Assembly (NCBI GenBank): GCA_035496255.1
Contig: DATJEU010000013.1
Span: 11,332 to 75,331, forward strand
Source of the DNA: Gp6-AA40 sp035496255
GTDB lineage: Bacteria; Acidobacteriota; Vicinamibacteria; Vicinamibacterales; UBA2999
Direction of reading: 5' to 3'
DNA length: 64,000 nt
The notes below the pieces were generated by a model. The model did not search any database. It was given only the letters and a program-made list of their open reading frames with translations, and had not been told where the DNA came from. The first letter of the stretch is position 1; each line of letters opens with the position of its first letter. Position numbers and translations under genes: made by a program. This document shows positions 16,377 to 24,229 of the stretch, piece by piece.

Positions 16377-16811
16377 ATGGCGTATTCAGACAAGGTCATC
16401 GATCACTACGAGAACCCGCGCAACGTCGGCTCGCTGCCGAAAGACGACGCCAACGTCGGCACCGGGCTCGTCGGCGCGCCGGAATGCGGCGATGTGATGA
16501 AGCTGCAGGTCAAGGTCAATCCCGAGACCGGCGTCATCGACGACGCGAAGTTCAAGACGTTCGGGTGCGGGTCGGCGATCGCGAGCTCGAGCCTGGCGAC
16601 CGAATGGCTCAAGGGCAAGACGGTCGAGCAGGCGCTCGCCATCAAGAACACCGACATCGTCGCCGAGCTGTCGCTGCCGCCGGTGAAGATTCACTGCTCG
16701 GTGCTGGCCGAGGACGCCATCAAGGCGGCAATCGCCGACTACAAGAAGAAGCAGAGCGAGACGAAGGGTGAGGGAGCGGTTGCCGGTGAACATGCGCAAC
16801 CGAATGCCTGA
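16377..16811 (+). CDS. iscU: Fe-S cluster assembly scaffold IscU
   Basis: A 144-residue scaffold on which 2Fe-2S clusters are built from IscS sulfur. YSDKVIDHYENPRNVGSLPKD opens the family domain. The three cluster cysteines are present in APECGDVMKL, FGCGSAIASSS and KIHCSVLAED. The chaperone-binding LPPVK motif recognised by HscA is intact directly before the third cysteine. The ATG at 16377 has GGAGAG upstream and is preferred over 16356. The last 15 residues (ETKGEGAVAGEHAQPNA) exceed the E. coli protein. Confidence 0.95.
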   Translation: MAYSDKVIDHYENPRNVGSLPKDDANVGTGLVGAPECGDVMKLQVKVNPETGVIDDAKFKTFGCGSAIASSSLATEWLKGKTVEQALAIKNTDIVAELSLPPVKIHCSVLAEDAIKAAIADYKKKQSETKGEGAVAGEHAQPNA

Positions 16812-16814
16812 ACG

Positions 16815-16905
16815 ATTACTCCCGACCCCCGACGGGCTGTCGCTTCGACCGGCTCCCAGCCGCCTCGCGTCACGGTGTCTGGGAGCTGGGAATTGGCAGT
16901 TGGGT
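16815..16905. repeat. Word-type inverted repeat between iscU and iscA
   Basis: The left part has ACTCCCGACCCCCGAC and CGGCTCCCAGCC; the right part has CTGGGAGCTGGGAATTGG and CAGTTGGG. It is a diverged member of the GGGAGTTG group. Confidence 0.6.
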
Positions 16906-16912
16906 CTTCACG

Positions 16913-17236
16913 ATGATTGAGATCACAGAAGCCGCCGCAGACAAGATCAAGTCGCTGATGGCCAAGCAGGGCATCAGCGAGGGCGGTCTTCGTGTGGGTG
17001 TGAAGGGCGGCGGCTGCTCGGGCCTGAGCTACACCTTCTCGTGGGAGAAGGAAGCCCGGCTGGGCGACGAAGTGTTCGAGGACCATGGCGCGAAGATCTT
17101 CATCGATAGGAAGAGTCTTCTGTTTCTGAAGGGCACGACCCTCGACTACGACACGGCGCTGCTGACCAAGGGCTTCGTGTTCCACAACCCGAACGCGAAG
17201 CAGACGTGCGGCTGCGGCAGCTCGTTTGGCGCCTGA
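16913..17236 (+). CDS. iscA: A-type Fe-S carrier IscA
   Basis: A 107-residue A-type carrier protein. ITEAAADKIKSLM opens the domain. The three conserved cysteines are Cys35 (GGGCSGLSYTF) and Cys99 and Cys101 (QTCGCGSSF). It transfers or stores Fe or 4Fe-4S clusters after IscU. Operon position between iscU and hscB is the classical one. There is no strong ribosome site: the bases before the ATG (GGTCTTCACG) are the edge of the repeat. Confidence 0.94.
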   Translation: MIEITEAAADKIKSLMAKQGISEGGLRVGVKGGGCSGLSYTFSWEKEARLGDEVFEDHGAKIFIDRKSLLFLKGTTLDYDTALLTKGFVFHNPNAKQTCGCGSSFGA

Positions 17237-17249
17237 CAAATGATTCTTG

Positions 17250-17316
17250 ATTCGTGATTCCGGATTCTTGATTGGCCGATGCGTGAATCACGAATCAAGA
17301 ATCCTGAATCACGAAT
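17250..17316. repeat. 24-base inverted repeat between iscA and hscB
   Basis: Arms 17250-17273 and 17293-17316 are complementary apart from one mismatch, around a 19-base loop. Each arm is built from GATTCTTGATT and ATTCGTGATTC words. It is the most perfect word-type element in the window and sits inside the isc operon, 6 bases before the hscB start. Confidence 0.85.
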
Positions 17317-17322
17317 GATCCG

Positions 17323-18126
17323 ATGACTCCCAACCAGATTCCCGTTCGCTCGGTCTCGATGCTGGAATGCCGCAACTGCGGCGCCGGCGCCCCTGTCGAC
17401 GAGCACTTCTGCCCGAGCTGCAGCCGGATTCTCGCGCTCGGGCGTCATGGGGACTACTTCTCGTTCCTCGGGGTACCACGGCGGTTGAATCTCGATGTGC
17501 AGCAACTCGAGCGCAACTTTCGCGAGCTCAGTCGCAAGTTTCATCCGGACTATTACTACAACGCCACCTCGCAGGAGCGCCTCGCCAGCCTCGAACGCTC
17601 GTCGTACCTGAACGACGCGTATCGGGCGCTGAAGAACCCGGTCACGCGCATCGAACACCTGCTGGCGATCGAGGGCCTGCCGCCGGCGAAGGCCGAACAT
17701 CCGTCCGGCTCGGGAGCCACGGCGACGGTGCCGCCGGCGCTGCTCGAGGAGGTGTTCGCGCTCAACGAGGAGCTCGACGAGATCCGCGACGCCCGCGAGA
17801 GCGGCGCCGACCCCGAACGGTTGCGGGCCCGTCTCGACGCGGCGCGTGCGCCGATCGATCGCAAACGAGAGCAGCACGAGGCGCAGGTGGCATCACTCAG
17901 CACGCGGTGGGACGAAGAGAGCCCGGCCGCCACGCCTGACCGTCGTCGCGCGATTCTCGAGGAGCTGCGTGCAGTGCTGCTGGAACGGAATTACATCAAC
18001 AATCTGATCGCCACCATCGATCGTGAGGTGGCGAGTACCGGGTCCGGGCAGGCGGCGGGCTCCGGCAATGCGGAACGCCTCGACGAGTCCGTCGTCCGTC
18101 GTCCGACGCCCGACGCCCATGGGTAA
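17323..18126 (+). CDS. hscB: HscB-type J-domain co-chaperone with N-terminal zinc ribbon
   Basis: HscB delivers IscU to HscA and stimulates its ATPase. Residues 16-33 hold CRNC and CPSC, a zinc ribbon seen in eukaryotic HSC20 and some bacterial forms but absent in E. coli HscB. The J domain follows with HPD at 74-76 (SRKFHPDYY). The C-terminal IscU-binding helices are about 150-240. At 267 residues it is long: the last 28 (SGQAAGSGNAERLD...) look repeat-derived. The start may be ATG 17323 or ATG 17359, just before the first CxxC. It overlaps hscA by 8 bases. Confidence 0.88.
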   Translation: MTPNQIPVRSVSMLECRNCGAGAPVDEHFCPSCSRILALGRHGDYFSFLGVPRRLNLDVQQLERNFRELSRKFHPDYYYNATSQERLASLERSSYLNDAYRALKNPVTRIEHLLAIEGLPPAKAEHPSGSGATATVPPALLEEVFALNEELDEIRDARESGADPERLRARLDAARAPIDRKREQHEAQVASLSTRWDEESPAATPDRRRAILEELRAVLLERNYINNLIATIDREVASTGSGQAAGSGNAERLDESVVRRPTPDAHG

Positions 18127-20056
18127 GGTCGTCGGCATCGATCTCGGCACGACCAACAGCCTCGTCGCCTATGTGCGTGATGGCGTGCCGGTCGTGATCC
18201 GTGACGCCGCAGGTGACCCGCTCGTGCCGTCGGTGGTGTCGTTCGCCGCAGACGGGCAGATCTTCGTCGGCCGCGAGGCCCAGCGCCGCCTGCTCACCGA
18301 GCCGTCGCGCACGGTCTATTCGGTGAAGCGATTCATGGGACGCGGCATCGAAGACATCGCCAACGACGCGAGTCATTTGCCGTTCACGGTCGCGGGCGAT
18401 CCGGGCGGGGCGATTCGGATCGGCGTCAGCGGCCGCGAGTTCACGCCGCCGGAGATCTCCGCATTCGTGCTGCGCGAACTGAAGCGACGCGCCGAAGAGC
18501 ATTTCCGCGATCAGGGCGAGTTCGACTTCGAGGTCGATCGCGCGGTCATCACCGTGCCGGCGTATTTCAACGACGCGCAGCGCAAGGCCACCCGCGACGC
18601 CGGCAAGATCGCCGGCCTCGAGGTGCTGCGCATCATCAACGAGCCAACGGCGGCGTCGCTCGCCTACGGTCTCGACAAGCGGAATCGCGGCACCGTCGCC
18701 GTCTACGATTTGGGCGGCGGCACGTTCGACATCTCGATCCTGCGCATCGAGGACGGCGTCTTCGAGGTCCTCTCCACCAACGGCGACACGCGGCTCGGCG
18801 GCGACGACATCGACGATGTGCTCGTGCAGTTCATGTGGCGGGAACTGCAGCGGGCGGGGCTCGATGTCCAGGCCCTCCTCGCCGCGATGCGCGAGTTTCG
18901 CGTGACGCCGAAGACGACCTCCGCCAATGTCGTCCAGGCGGCTCCCGAGCGCCTGCTCTCGTTTTCGGCGAGTCTCACCAAGGCTGTCATCCAGGCGAAG
19001 TGGGATCTCTCTGACCAGGACGAGACCGAAATCAGGATCGAGGCATCGGAAGTGCTGCCGGCCGGGTATCGCCGGCGCATGACGCGCTCCGAATTCGAAT
19101 CGCTGATCCACCCGCTCGTTGATCGCACGCTGGAACCGGTGCGCCAGGCGCTGGCCGATGCCTCGTTGCTGCCGAAGGACATCGACGAGGCCGTGCTCGT
19201 GGGTGGCTCGACCAGGATTCCGCTGGTCCGTCGTCAGGTTGAAGGGTTATTCGGCCGGAGACCGCACAGCGACTTGAACCCCGACGAGGTGGTGGCGCTC
19301 GGTGCCGCCGTCCAGGCCGATATTCTGGTCAGCGGCCGCCGCGAGATGCTGCTCCTCGACGTGACGCCGCTCTCGCTCGGCATCGAGACGATGGGCGGCG
19401 TGGTGTCGAAGATCATTCTTCGCAATTCGACGATCCCGGCGAGCGGCCGCGAGATGTTCACCACCGGCGTGGACAACCAGACCTCCGTGGACGTCCACGT
19501 GCTGCAGGGTGAGCGCGAACTGGCGGCCGACTGCCGGTCGCTCGCGCGCTTCAAGCTGCGCGGTATCCCGCCGATGCCCGCCGGCCTGCCGCGCATCGAA
19601 GTGCGGTTTCAGATCGATGCTGACGGCATCCTCACCGTGAGTGCGACCGAACTGCGTACCGGCATCGAGCAGCAGATCGAGGTCAAGCCGTCGTACGGGC
19701 TGACCGACCAGGAAGTCGAGCGCATGCTGCTGGAAGGTTTCGAGCATGCGGAGGCGGACTTCGATACGCGGCTGCTGATCGAGGCCCGCAACGAGGCCGA
19801 TCAGGTCGTCACCGCGACGGAGAAGCACCTGCGCCGCACCGATTTCGGCGACATCGAACAGCAACTGCTCCCCGGGGAGCTGCAGCGAATCGACGAAACG
19901 CTGCAGGCGCTCAAGGACGCCATCAGCGGCTCCGATCGCGAGCTGATCCAGCAGCGGACGCACGCGCTGAACCATGCAACGCAGCACCTTGCCGAGGTCA
20001 CGATGAACCGCAGCATCCGCGAAGCGCTGACCGGCAGGAACGTGAAAGAAATGTAA
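18119..20056 (+). CDS. hscA: Hsp70-family Fe-S chaperone HscA
   Basis: A 645-residue Hsp70 specialised for releasing clusters from IscU. The N-terminal ATPase domain has VVGIDLGTTNSLVAY, NEPTAASLAYG, VYDLGGGTFDISIL and VLVGGSTRIPLVR. The substrate-binding domain begins near DVTPLSLGIETMGGVVSKII. The C-terminal lid is present but shorter and less acidic than DnaK, without the EEVD-like tail. The ATG at 18119 starts the first conserved strand; an upstream in-frame start would only add repeat-like residues. Flanked by hscB and fdx, so HscA rather than DnaK. Confidence 0.93.
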   Translation: MGKVVGIDLGTTNSLVAYVRDGVPVVIRDAAGDPLVPSVVSFAADGQIFVGREAQRRLLTEPSRTVYSVKRFMGRGIEDIANDASHLPFTVAGDPGGAIRIGVSGREFTPPEISAFVLRELKRRAEEHFRDQGEFDFEVDRAVITVPAYFNDAQRKATRDAGKIAGLEVLRIINEPTAASLAYGLDKRNRGTVAVYDLGGGTFDISILRIEDGVFEVLSTNGDTRLGGDDIDDVLVQFMWRELQRAGLDVQALLAAMREFRVTPKTTSANVVQAAPERLLSFSASLTKAVIQAKWDLSDQDETEIRIEASEVLPAGYRRRMTRSEFESLIHPLVDRTLEPVRQALADASLLPKDIDEAVLVGGSTRIPLVRRQVEGLFGRRPHSDLNPDEVVALGAAVQADILVSGRREMLLLDVTPLSLGIETMGGVVSKIILRNSTIPASGREMFTTGVDNQTSVDVHVLQGERELAADCRSLARFKLRGIPPMPAGLPRIEVRFQIDADGILTVSATELRTGIEQQIEVKPSYGLTDQEVERMLLEGFEHAEADFDTRLLIEARNEADQVVTATEKHLRRTDFGDIEQQLLPGELQRIDETLQALKDAISGSDRELIQQRTHALNHATQHLAEVTMNRSIREALTGRNVKEM

Positions 20057-20472
20057 TGCCCAAAGTGACCTTCATCCTCCGCGACGGCACCGAGAAGACG
20101 GTGGAGTTCGAGCGCGGCAAGCTGCCGTACTGCGAGCACGGGTTGCCCGAATCGTTTCTCGACGTCGCCATGAACGCCGGCATCCCGCTCGAGCACGCGT
20201 GCGGCGGCAGTTGCGCCTGCACGACGTGTCATCTCTACATCCGCGAAGGCGAGCAGAACCTCAGTGAGCCTGAAGACAAGGAGCTCGACCGCCTCGATAC
20301 GGCCTGGGATCTTCGCACCAGCTCGCGCCTCGGCTGCCAGGCCATCATCAAGGGCGACGTCGTCGCGGAATTCCCGCTCTACACGCGAAATTACGTTCAG
20401 GAGGGCGGCGCGCTTCAGCTCGGTGACGTGAAGAAGGCCGAGCCGAAGGAGGAGGAAGAGGCACGGCCATGA
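20056..20472 (+). CDS. fdx: 2Fe-2S ferredoxin of the ISC system
   Basis: A 138-residue adrenodoxin-type ferredoxin supplying electrons for cluster assembly. Cysteines lie in ACGGSCACTTCH (spacing C-x4-C-x2 within the motif, plus the preceding cysteine) and SRLGCQAI. GIPLEHACGGS and the LYIREGEQNL strand are typical. It has about 25 extra C-terminal residues (QLGDVKKAEPKEEEEARP), acidic at the end, not seen in E. coli Fdx. The start overlaps the hscA stop by one base (TAATG); the end overlaps iscX by ATGA. Confidence 0.93.
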   Translation: MPKVTFILRDGTEKTVEFERGKLPYCEHGLPESFLDVAMNAGIPLEHACGGSCACTTCHLYIREGEQNLSEPEDKELDRLDTAWDLRTSSRLGCQAIIKGDVVAEFPLYTRNYVQEGGALQLGDVKKAEPKEEEEARP

Positions 20473-20672
20473 AGTGGACCGACGCCGAAGACATCGGCAT
20501 CGCGCTGCGCGAGAAATTTCCCGAAACGGATCCGCTGACCGTCAGGTTCACCGACCTCCGCGAAAAGGTGATCGCGCTGCCGGGATTCGACGACGACCCG
20601 AAGTCGTCGAATGAGCCGAAGCTCGAAGCCATCCAGATGGCTTGGTACGAAGAATGGAAGGATCTTCAGTAG
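20469..20672 (+). CDS. iscX: IscX (YfhJ) Fe-S assembly accessory protein
   Basis: A 67-residue acidic protein at the end of the isc operon, as in Proteobacteria. KWTDAEDIGIALREKFP, VRFTDLREKVIALPGFDDDP and EAIQMAWYEEWKDL cover the whole family motif. IscX binds IscS and tunes its activity, possibly as an iron-dependent brake. The start overlaps fdx by four bases. Confidence 0.95.
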   Translation: MKWTDAEDIGIALREKFPETDPLTVRFTDLREKVIALPGFDDDPKSSNEPKLEAIQMAWYEEWKDLQ

Positions 20673-20707
20673 GAGACCCAAACGGGTGTGCTAGCGTCTG
20701 AAGCGCC

Positions 20708-21091
20708 ATGTGCCTGCGGCTTGCGATCCTGACGGCGGTTTGTCTCGGCATCGCCCTTCCGGCGACAGCCGGGCAGAGCGCGTCCGCGGCGGGTGCGACG
20801 GCGACGAGCACGCCACCGGTTGACGTCTCGCGCCTGCCGGTGAACGTCGGGCGCATCGGCCGTCAGATTCGTCAGGCGGAAACCCGCGAGCAGCGCAACG
20901 GCCTCGAGTTGCACTACACGATTCAGGTTTACGGTCAGGCTCCGAAGATCAAGCTGGTCACGCCGCTCGACAACCTGCTGACCGGCGATGCACCCGGAAC
21001 CGCGCCGACCCACGCCGACATGCTCCAGATGATGACGCCGCGCGAATTCAGTCACGGCGCCACGATCCTGTCGATACCGCGGCGCAAGTAG
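20708..21091 (+). CDS. Exported hypothetical protein, 127 residues
   Basis: No family recognised. Residues 1-21 (LAILTAVCLGIALPATAG) are a signal peptide, then a 20-residue Ala/Ser/Thr-rich linker, then about 85 residues with LHYTIQVYGQAPKIKLVTP and ending in a basic SIPRRK. It is 35 bases after iscX. TAGCGT ten bases before the ATG could be a -10, so it may have its own leaderless start. Confidence 0.65.
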   Translation: MCLRLAILTAVCLGIALPATAGQSASAAGATATSTPPVDVSRLPVNVGRIGRQIRQAETREQRNGLELHYTIQVYGQAPKIKLVTPLDNLLTGDAPGTAPTHADMLQMMTPREFSHGATILSIPRRK

Positions 21092-21099
21092 AACCCGTC

Positions 21100-21220
21100 A
21101 ACGCCCAATTCCCAACATCCCTCGCTCGTTCAGTTCCCAATGGCCCGATGGCGGCCCTGAAGGTCGGCCCGGTTGGGAGTTGGACCAGCGTCAGACGTTG
21201 GGAGTTGGGTGTTGTCGTCA
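21100..21220. repeat. GGGAGTTG word-type inverted repeat before mqnB
   Basis: The left arm has GCCCAATTCCCAACATCCC and CAGTTCCCAATGG. The right arm has GGTTGGGAGTTGGACC and GTTGGGAGTTGGGTGTTG. It resembles the copies at 11444, 33388, 37200 and 47131. Confidence 0.75.
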
Positions 21221-21221
21221 G

Positions 21222-21227
21222 TACACT
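21222..21227 (+). promoter_or_regulatory. -10 element TACACT, 6 bases before mqnB
   Basis: TACACT is followed by CTGAAA and the GTG start. A leaderless transcript is inferred because no ribosome site fits in the gap. Confidence 0.55.
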
Positions 21228-21233
21228 CTGAAA

Positions 21234-21914
21234 GTGCGTATCCTCGTTGTGGCCGCGACCGACGCCGAAGTCGCGCCGCTGGCGGCATCACTGTCTCCCG
21301 CCTCGGCGTGCTCGTTGCGCCTGCGATCGTTTACGCACGCGCATCACGGCGTTGACATCCTGACCACCGGTGTTGGCATGGTCGCGACCACGGCGTGGTG
21401 TTCGGGCCTGTTTGCCCGCGAGCGCTACGACCTGGCGTTCAATGCCGGCGTGTGTGGCAGTTTCCGTCCGGCACTTCCTCCTGGGGCCGTCGTCCACGTG
21501 ACGACCGATCGCATCGCGGATCTCGGCGCGGAGGATGGCGATGCGTTTCTGAGTGTTCACGACCTGCAGTTGCTCGACGAGGATGCGTTCCCGTTTACGC
21601 GCGGACGGCTGGTCAACGGGGCGCCGCCGTCGAACGCGGTGCTCGAGCAGTTGCCGATTGCCGACGCGGTGACGGTGAACACGGCGCACGGCAATGCCGA
21701 CACGATCGCGCGCGTGGTCGAGCGCTTCAACCCGCATGTGGAGACCATGGAGGGTGCGGCGTTCATGTACGCCTGCCTGATTCATGGCGTGCCGTTCGCG
21801 CAGGTGCGCGCCGTTTCGAACGTCGTCGAGCGCCGCAATCGGGCGGCATGGAAACTGAAGGAAGCCGTGACGGCGCTCAACGAGACGCTGCTGGCGATCC
21901 TCGATCGAGAATGA
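21234..21914 (+). CDS. mqnB: Futalosine hydrolase MqnB
   Basis: A 226-residue nucleoside phosphorylase-fold hydrolase that cleaves futalosine to dehypoxanthine futalosine in menaquinone biosynthesis. ILVVAATDAEVAPL opens the fold, FNAGVCGSFRPALPPG is the family glycine-rich region, and ETMEGAAFMYACL carries the substrate-binding Met-Glu. Absence of a methylthioadenosine pathway neighbour and the presence of mqnD 10 bases downstream favour MqnB over MtnN. The GTG at 21234 is chosen because it starts the first strand and fits the -10 spacing. Confidence 0.88.
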   Translation: MRILVVAATDAEVAPLAASLSPASACSLRLRSFTHAHHGVDILTTGVGMVATTAWCSGLFARERYDLAFNAGVCGSFRPALPPGAVVHVTTDRIADLGAEDGDAFLSVHDLQLLDEDAFPFTRGRLVNGAPPSNAVLEQLPIADAVTVNTAHGNADTIARVVERFNPHVETMEGAAFMYACLIHGVPFAQVRAVSNVVERRNRAAWKLKEAVTALNETLLAILDRE

Positions 21915-21924
21915 GTCATCAGCG

Positions 21925-22776
21925 ATGACGTTGACCCTGGCGTTTTCTCCCTGTCCGAACGACTGCTTCATCTTCGACGCGATGATCCACGGCCGCGTCG
22001 ATACCGAAGGCCTCGACTTCAACGTCCGGCTCGCCGACGTCGAAGCCCTCAATACGGCGGCATTTTCCGGCGACGTGGACATCACGAAACTCAGTTTTCA
22101 CGCGTACGCGTACTGCGCGGACGCATATGTCCTGCTGGACGCCGGCAGCGCGCTCGGGCGTAACTGTGGTCCGCTGCTGATCGCGAAGCGTGCGATCGCC
22201 GTCGATGAAGCGTCGGCAGGAAAGCTGCGCATCGCCATTCCCGGGAAATACACGACCGCCAACTTCCTGCTTGGGTACGCGTTCCCGCTTGCCCAGGACC
22301 GGACCGAGCTGCTGTTTTCGGAGATCGAACCGGCGGTGCTCGATGGCCGCTACGACGCCGGGCTGATCATTCACGAGAACCGGTTCACGTACGAAGCCAA
22401 GGGCCTGAAGAAGATCATCGATCTCGGCGAGTACTGGGAAGCGACGACCGGCGCGCCGATTCCGCTTGGCGGCATCGTCATTCGCCGGTCGCTGGCGGAG
22501 GCCGTTCAGCAGCGCGTCAATCGCGTGCTGCGACGGAGCGTCGAGTACGCGTTCGCCCATCGCGAGGCCAGCCTGCCGTACGTACGCGCGCACGCGCAGG
22601 AGATGAGCGAAGAGGTGATGTACAAGCACATCGACCTCTATGTGAACGATTACTCGATTGATCTGGGTACCGAAGGCCGGCAGGCGGTGGAGCTGCTGTT
22701 CGCACGAGCGGCGGCGAACGGCGTCATTCCGCCAATCCGCGAACCGCTGTTCATGCCCGACCCATCGGTGAAGTGA
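21925..22776 (+). CDS. mqnD: 1,4-dihydroxy-6-naphthoate synthase MqnD
   Basis: A 283-residue enzyme of the periplasmic-binding-protein fold that converts cyclic dehypoxanthine futalosine to 1,4-dihydroxy-6-naphthoate. LAFSPCPNDCFIFDAM is the diagnostic start, DITKLSFHAYAY and GAPIPLGGIVIRRSL follow, and the active-site histidine is in LIIHENRFTY. It is the fourth step of the futalosine route. With mqnB directly upstream and mqnE at 30335, the pathway is split into at least two loci. Confidence 0.94.
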   Translation: MTLTLAFSPCPNDCFIFDAMIHGRVDTEGLDFNVRLADVEALNTAAFSGDVDITKLSFHAYAYCADAYVLLDAGSALGRNCGPLLIAKRAIAVDEASAGKLRIAIPGKYTTANFLLGYAFPLAQDRTELLFSEIEPAVLDGRYDAGLIIHENRFTYEAKGLKKIIDLGEYWEATTGAPIPLGGIVIRRSLAEAVQQRVNRVLRRSVEYAFAHREASLPYVRAHAQEMSEEVMYKHIDLYVNDYSIDLGTEGRQAVELLFARAAANGVIPPIREPLFMPDPSVK

Positions 22777-22839
22777 ATTGTCGGAGCCGGTCATCGACGA
22801 TCGACGACCGGCCACTGACCACTGACCACCAACTACCGA
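22777..22839. repeat. Short word repeat after mqnD
   Basis: CGGTCATCGACGATCGACGACCGG is a palindrome-like hairpin, followed by CACTGACCACTGACCACC, a tandem 7-base word. Confidence 0.55.
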
Positions 22840-23379
22840 ATGCGTGCTCCTGAGGCGATCGAAACCGAACGGCTGCTGCTGCGGCGCCCGACGCGGCACG
22901 ATGTGCCTGGCATCTTCACGCGCTATGCCTCCGATCCTGAGGTGACGCGTTATCTGGCCTGGCCGCGGCATCTCACCGTCGACGACACGATGATGTTCCT
23001 CCGCTTCAGCGACGCCGAATGGCGTCTGCACGGGTACGGTCCTTATCTTGTGTGGTCGAAGTCGACAGCGTTGCTGCTGGGCAGCACCGGCCTGACGCTG
23101 GAGGCGTCGCGTGTGGCGCAGACCGGCTACGTCTTCGCACGCGACGCATGGGGTCTCGGCTACGCCACCGAGTCGCTCGAGGCGATGGTCACCCTGGCCA
23201 GGGCACAGGCGCTGAAGCGGCTGTACGCGATGTGCCACGCCGATCATCGGGCTTCCATCCACGTGCTCGAAAAGTGCGGCTTCGTGCTGGAGTCCAGCCA
23301 CCCTCAGTCACACATCTTCCCCAACCTCAGTGCGTTGAAGCAGCACGTGCTGACGTACGCGAGAGCGCTCGAGGACTGA
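22840..23379 (+). CDS. GNAT acetyltransferase, RimJ/RimL-like
   Basis: A 179-residue GNAT-fold N-acetyltransferase. IETERLLLRRPTRHDV is the typical RimJ/RimL opening. The acetyl-CoA loop is RDAWGLGYATESLEAMV, near residue 105, and the closing motif is HRASIHVLEKCGFVLE. Such enzymes acetylate ribosomal protein N-termini or small amines; the target cannot be inferred. It follows mqnD after a 63-base repeat-containing gap. Confidence 0.88.
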   Translation: MRAPEAIETERLLLRRPTRHDVPGIFTRYASDPEVTRYLAWPRHLTVDDTMMFLRFSDAEWRLHGYGPYLVWSKSTALLLGSTGLTLEASRVAQTGYVFARDAWGLGYATESLEAMVTLARAQALKRLYAMCHADHRASIHVLEKCGFVLESSHPQSHIFPNLSALKQHVLTYARALED

Positions 23380-23384
23380 GCTCG

Positions 23385-23618
23385 TTACGCGCGATCGGCA
23401 ACGCCGGACGCGCCTGCATGCCGCGCGCAGTTTGCGCAGCAGAACATGCGGCCGGCCGTTTCGACGCCGTGGCCCATGATCCGGCAGCCACAATGGGCAC
23501 ACTGCGGCGCCAGCTTGTGGATGGCACATTCGAAGCTGTCGAAGGTGTGAACGCCTGCGGCGCCGCGCACTTCGAAGCTCTTGTCGTAGTCGTTGCCGCA
23601 TACGTCACAGCGCGCCAT
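23385..23618 (-). CDS. Small zinc-ribbon protein, 77 residues
   Basis: A cysteine-rich protein with CDVCGND, ECAIHK, CAHCGCRIMGHG and MFCCANCARHAG, giving about nine cysteines and several histidines in pairs typical of two zinc ribbons. Function unknown; it could be a metal-binding or stress-related adaptor. The ATG at 23618 begins directly before the first CxxC; longer readings upstream are Ser/Thr-rich and unlikely. It overlaps the upstream small gene by 14 bases, so the two are probably translated together. Confidence 0.75.
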   Translation of the reverse strand: MARCDVCGNDYDKSFEVRGAAGVHTFDSFECAIHKLAPQCAHCGCRIMGHGVETAGRMFCCANCARHAGASGVADRA

Positions 23619-23805
23619 CGCGTCCTCGCTTCGGTTGCCTGTCGTTGCCGCGCTTCGGCCCGAGCTCGTCGGCATTGATGCCGATCTCGGTGTCGTGTCC
23701 CGGATCCTGATCGATCGGCAGGTCGGGCTTGCCGCTCGTGATTGAGTCGCTGACCAGTACGTCGCCGCTGCGGGCATCTTCGTTCCGTAAGCGTTCCTTC
23801 GACAT
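23605..23805 (-). CDS. Small hydrophilic hypothetical protein, 66 residues
   Basis: A highly charged protein (MSKERLRNEDARSGDVLVSD... PKRGRDGAL) rich in Asp, Gly and Arg, probably disordered. No family recognised. The ATG at 23805 has a strong ribosome site (CGAGGAGGACTCATG), which supports it as a real gene. It overlaps the zinc-ribbon gene. Confidence 0.6.
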   Translation of the reverse strand: MSKERLRNEDARSGDVLVSDSITSGKPDLPIDQDPGHDTEIGINADELGPKRGNDRQPKRGRDGAL

Positions 23806-23864
23806 GAGTCCTCCTCGCGTGTTCAGGAATCCATGCAAGCACCGGTAGCTCGTCATCGGTCAGC

Positions 23865-24116
23865 TACGTCGCAGTCGTGCTGATGGACGTGCAGATGCCG
23901 GAGATGGACGGCCTCAGCGCCGCCCGCGCAAGCACCGCGCAGCAGCCGGCCGACCGGCGGCCGCGGATCGTTGCGCTGACGGCCAATGCCTTTGCTGAGG
24001 ATCGCGAGGAGGGCCTGGCTGTCGGCATGGACGATTACTTGAGCAAACCACTGCAGCGCGATCGCTTGATGATTGCGGCGCTGTCACGGGCTCTTCGGCT
24101 GGTCGAGTCGCGGTAG
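23865..24116 (+). pseudogene. Relic of a response-regulator receiver domain (C-terminal part)
   Basis: From TAC at 23865 the frame reads YVAVVLMDVQMPEMDGLSA, the phosphoacceptor-aspartate strand of a receiver domain, followed by RIVALTANAFAEDREEG (Thr/Ala of the switch) and MDDYLSKPLQRDRL (conserved Lys). The first third of the domain and any kinase part are missing, and no start with ribosome site exists. It is most likely the 3-prime remnant of a hybrid histidine kinase. Confidence 0.75.
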
Positions 24117-24200
24117 GACGGAGTCTCTAATTGCGCTCATAGTGGCGTAGGGCGAAGCGAGGCGAGACACGTCGGGCGGCTTCGGATCTGCCCTAAGTGA
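24117..24200. repeat. GGCGAAGC/GGCTTCGG repeat remnant
   Basis: Contains GTAGGGCGAAGCGAGGCGAGAC and GGGCGGCTTCGG, words shared with the inverted pair inside the DUF1592 gene near 63 kb. No gene is seen here. Confidence 0.4.
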
Positions 24201-24229
24201 CAACCGGCGTATAGTCGCGACAGCAAAGT

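Noticed and set aside
23605..24200. A mobile element or integration site around the receiver relic.
   Set aside because: No transposase, integrase, target duplication or terminal repeats could be seen.
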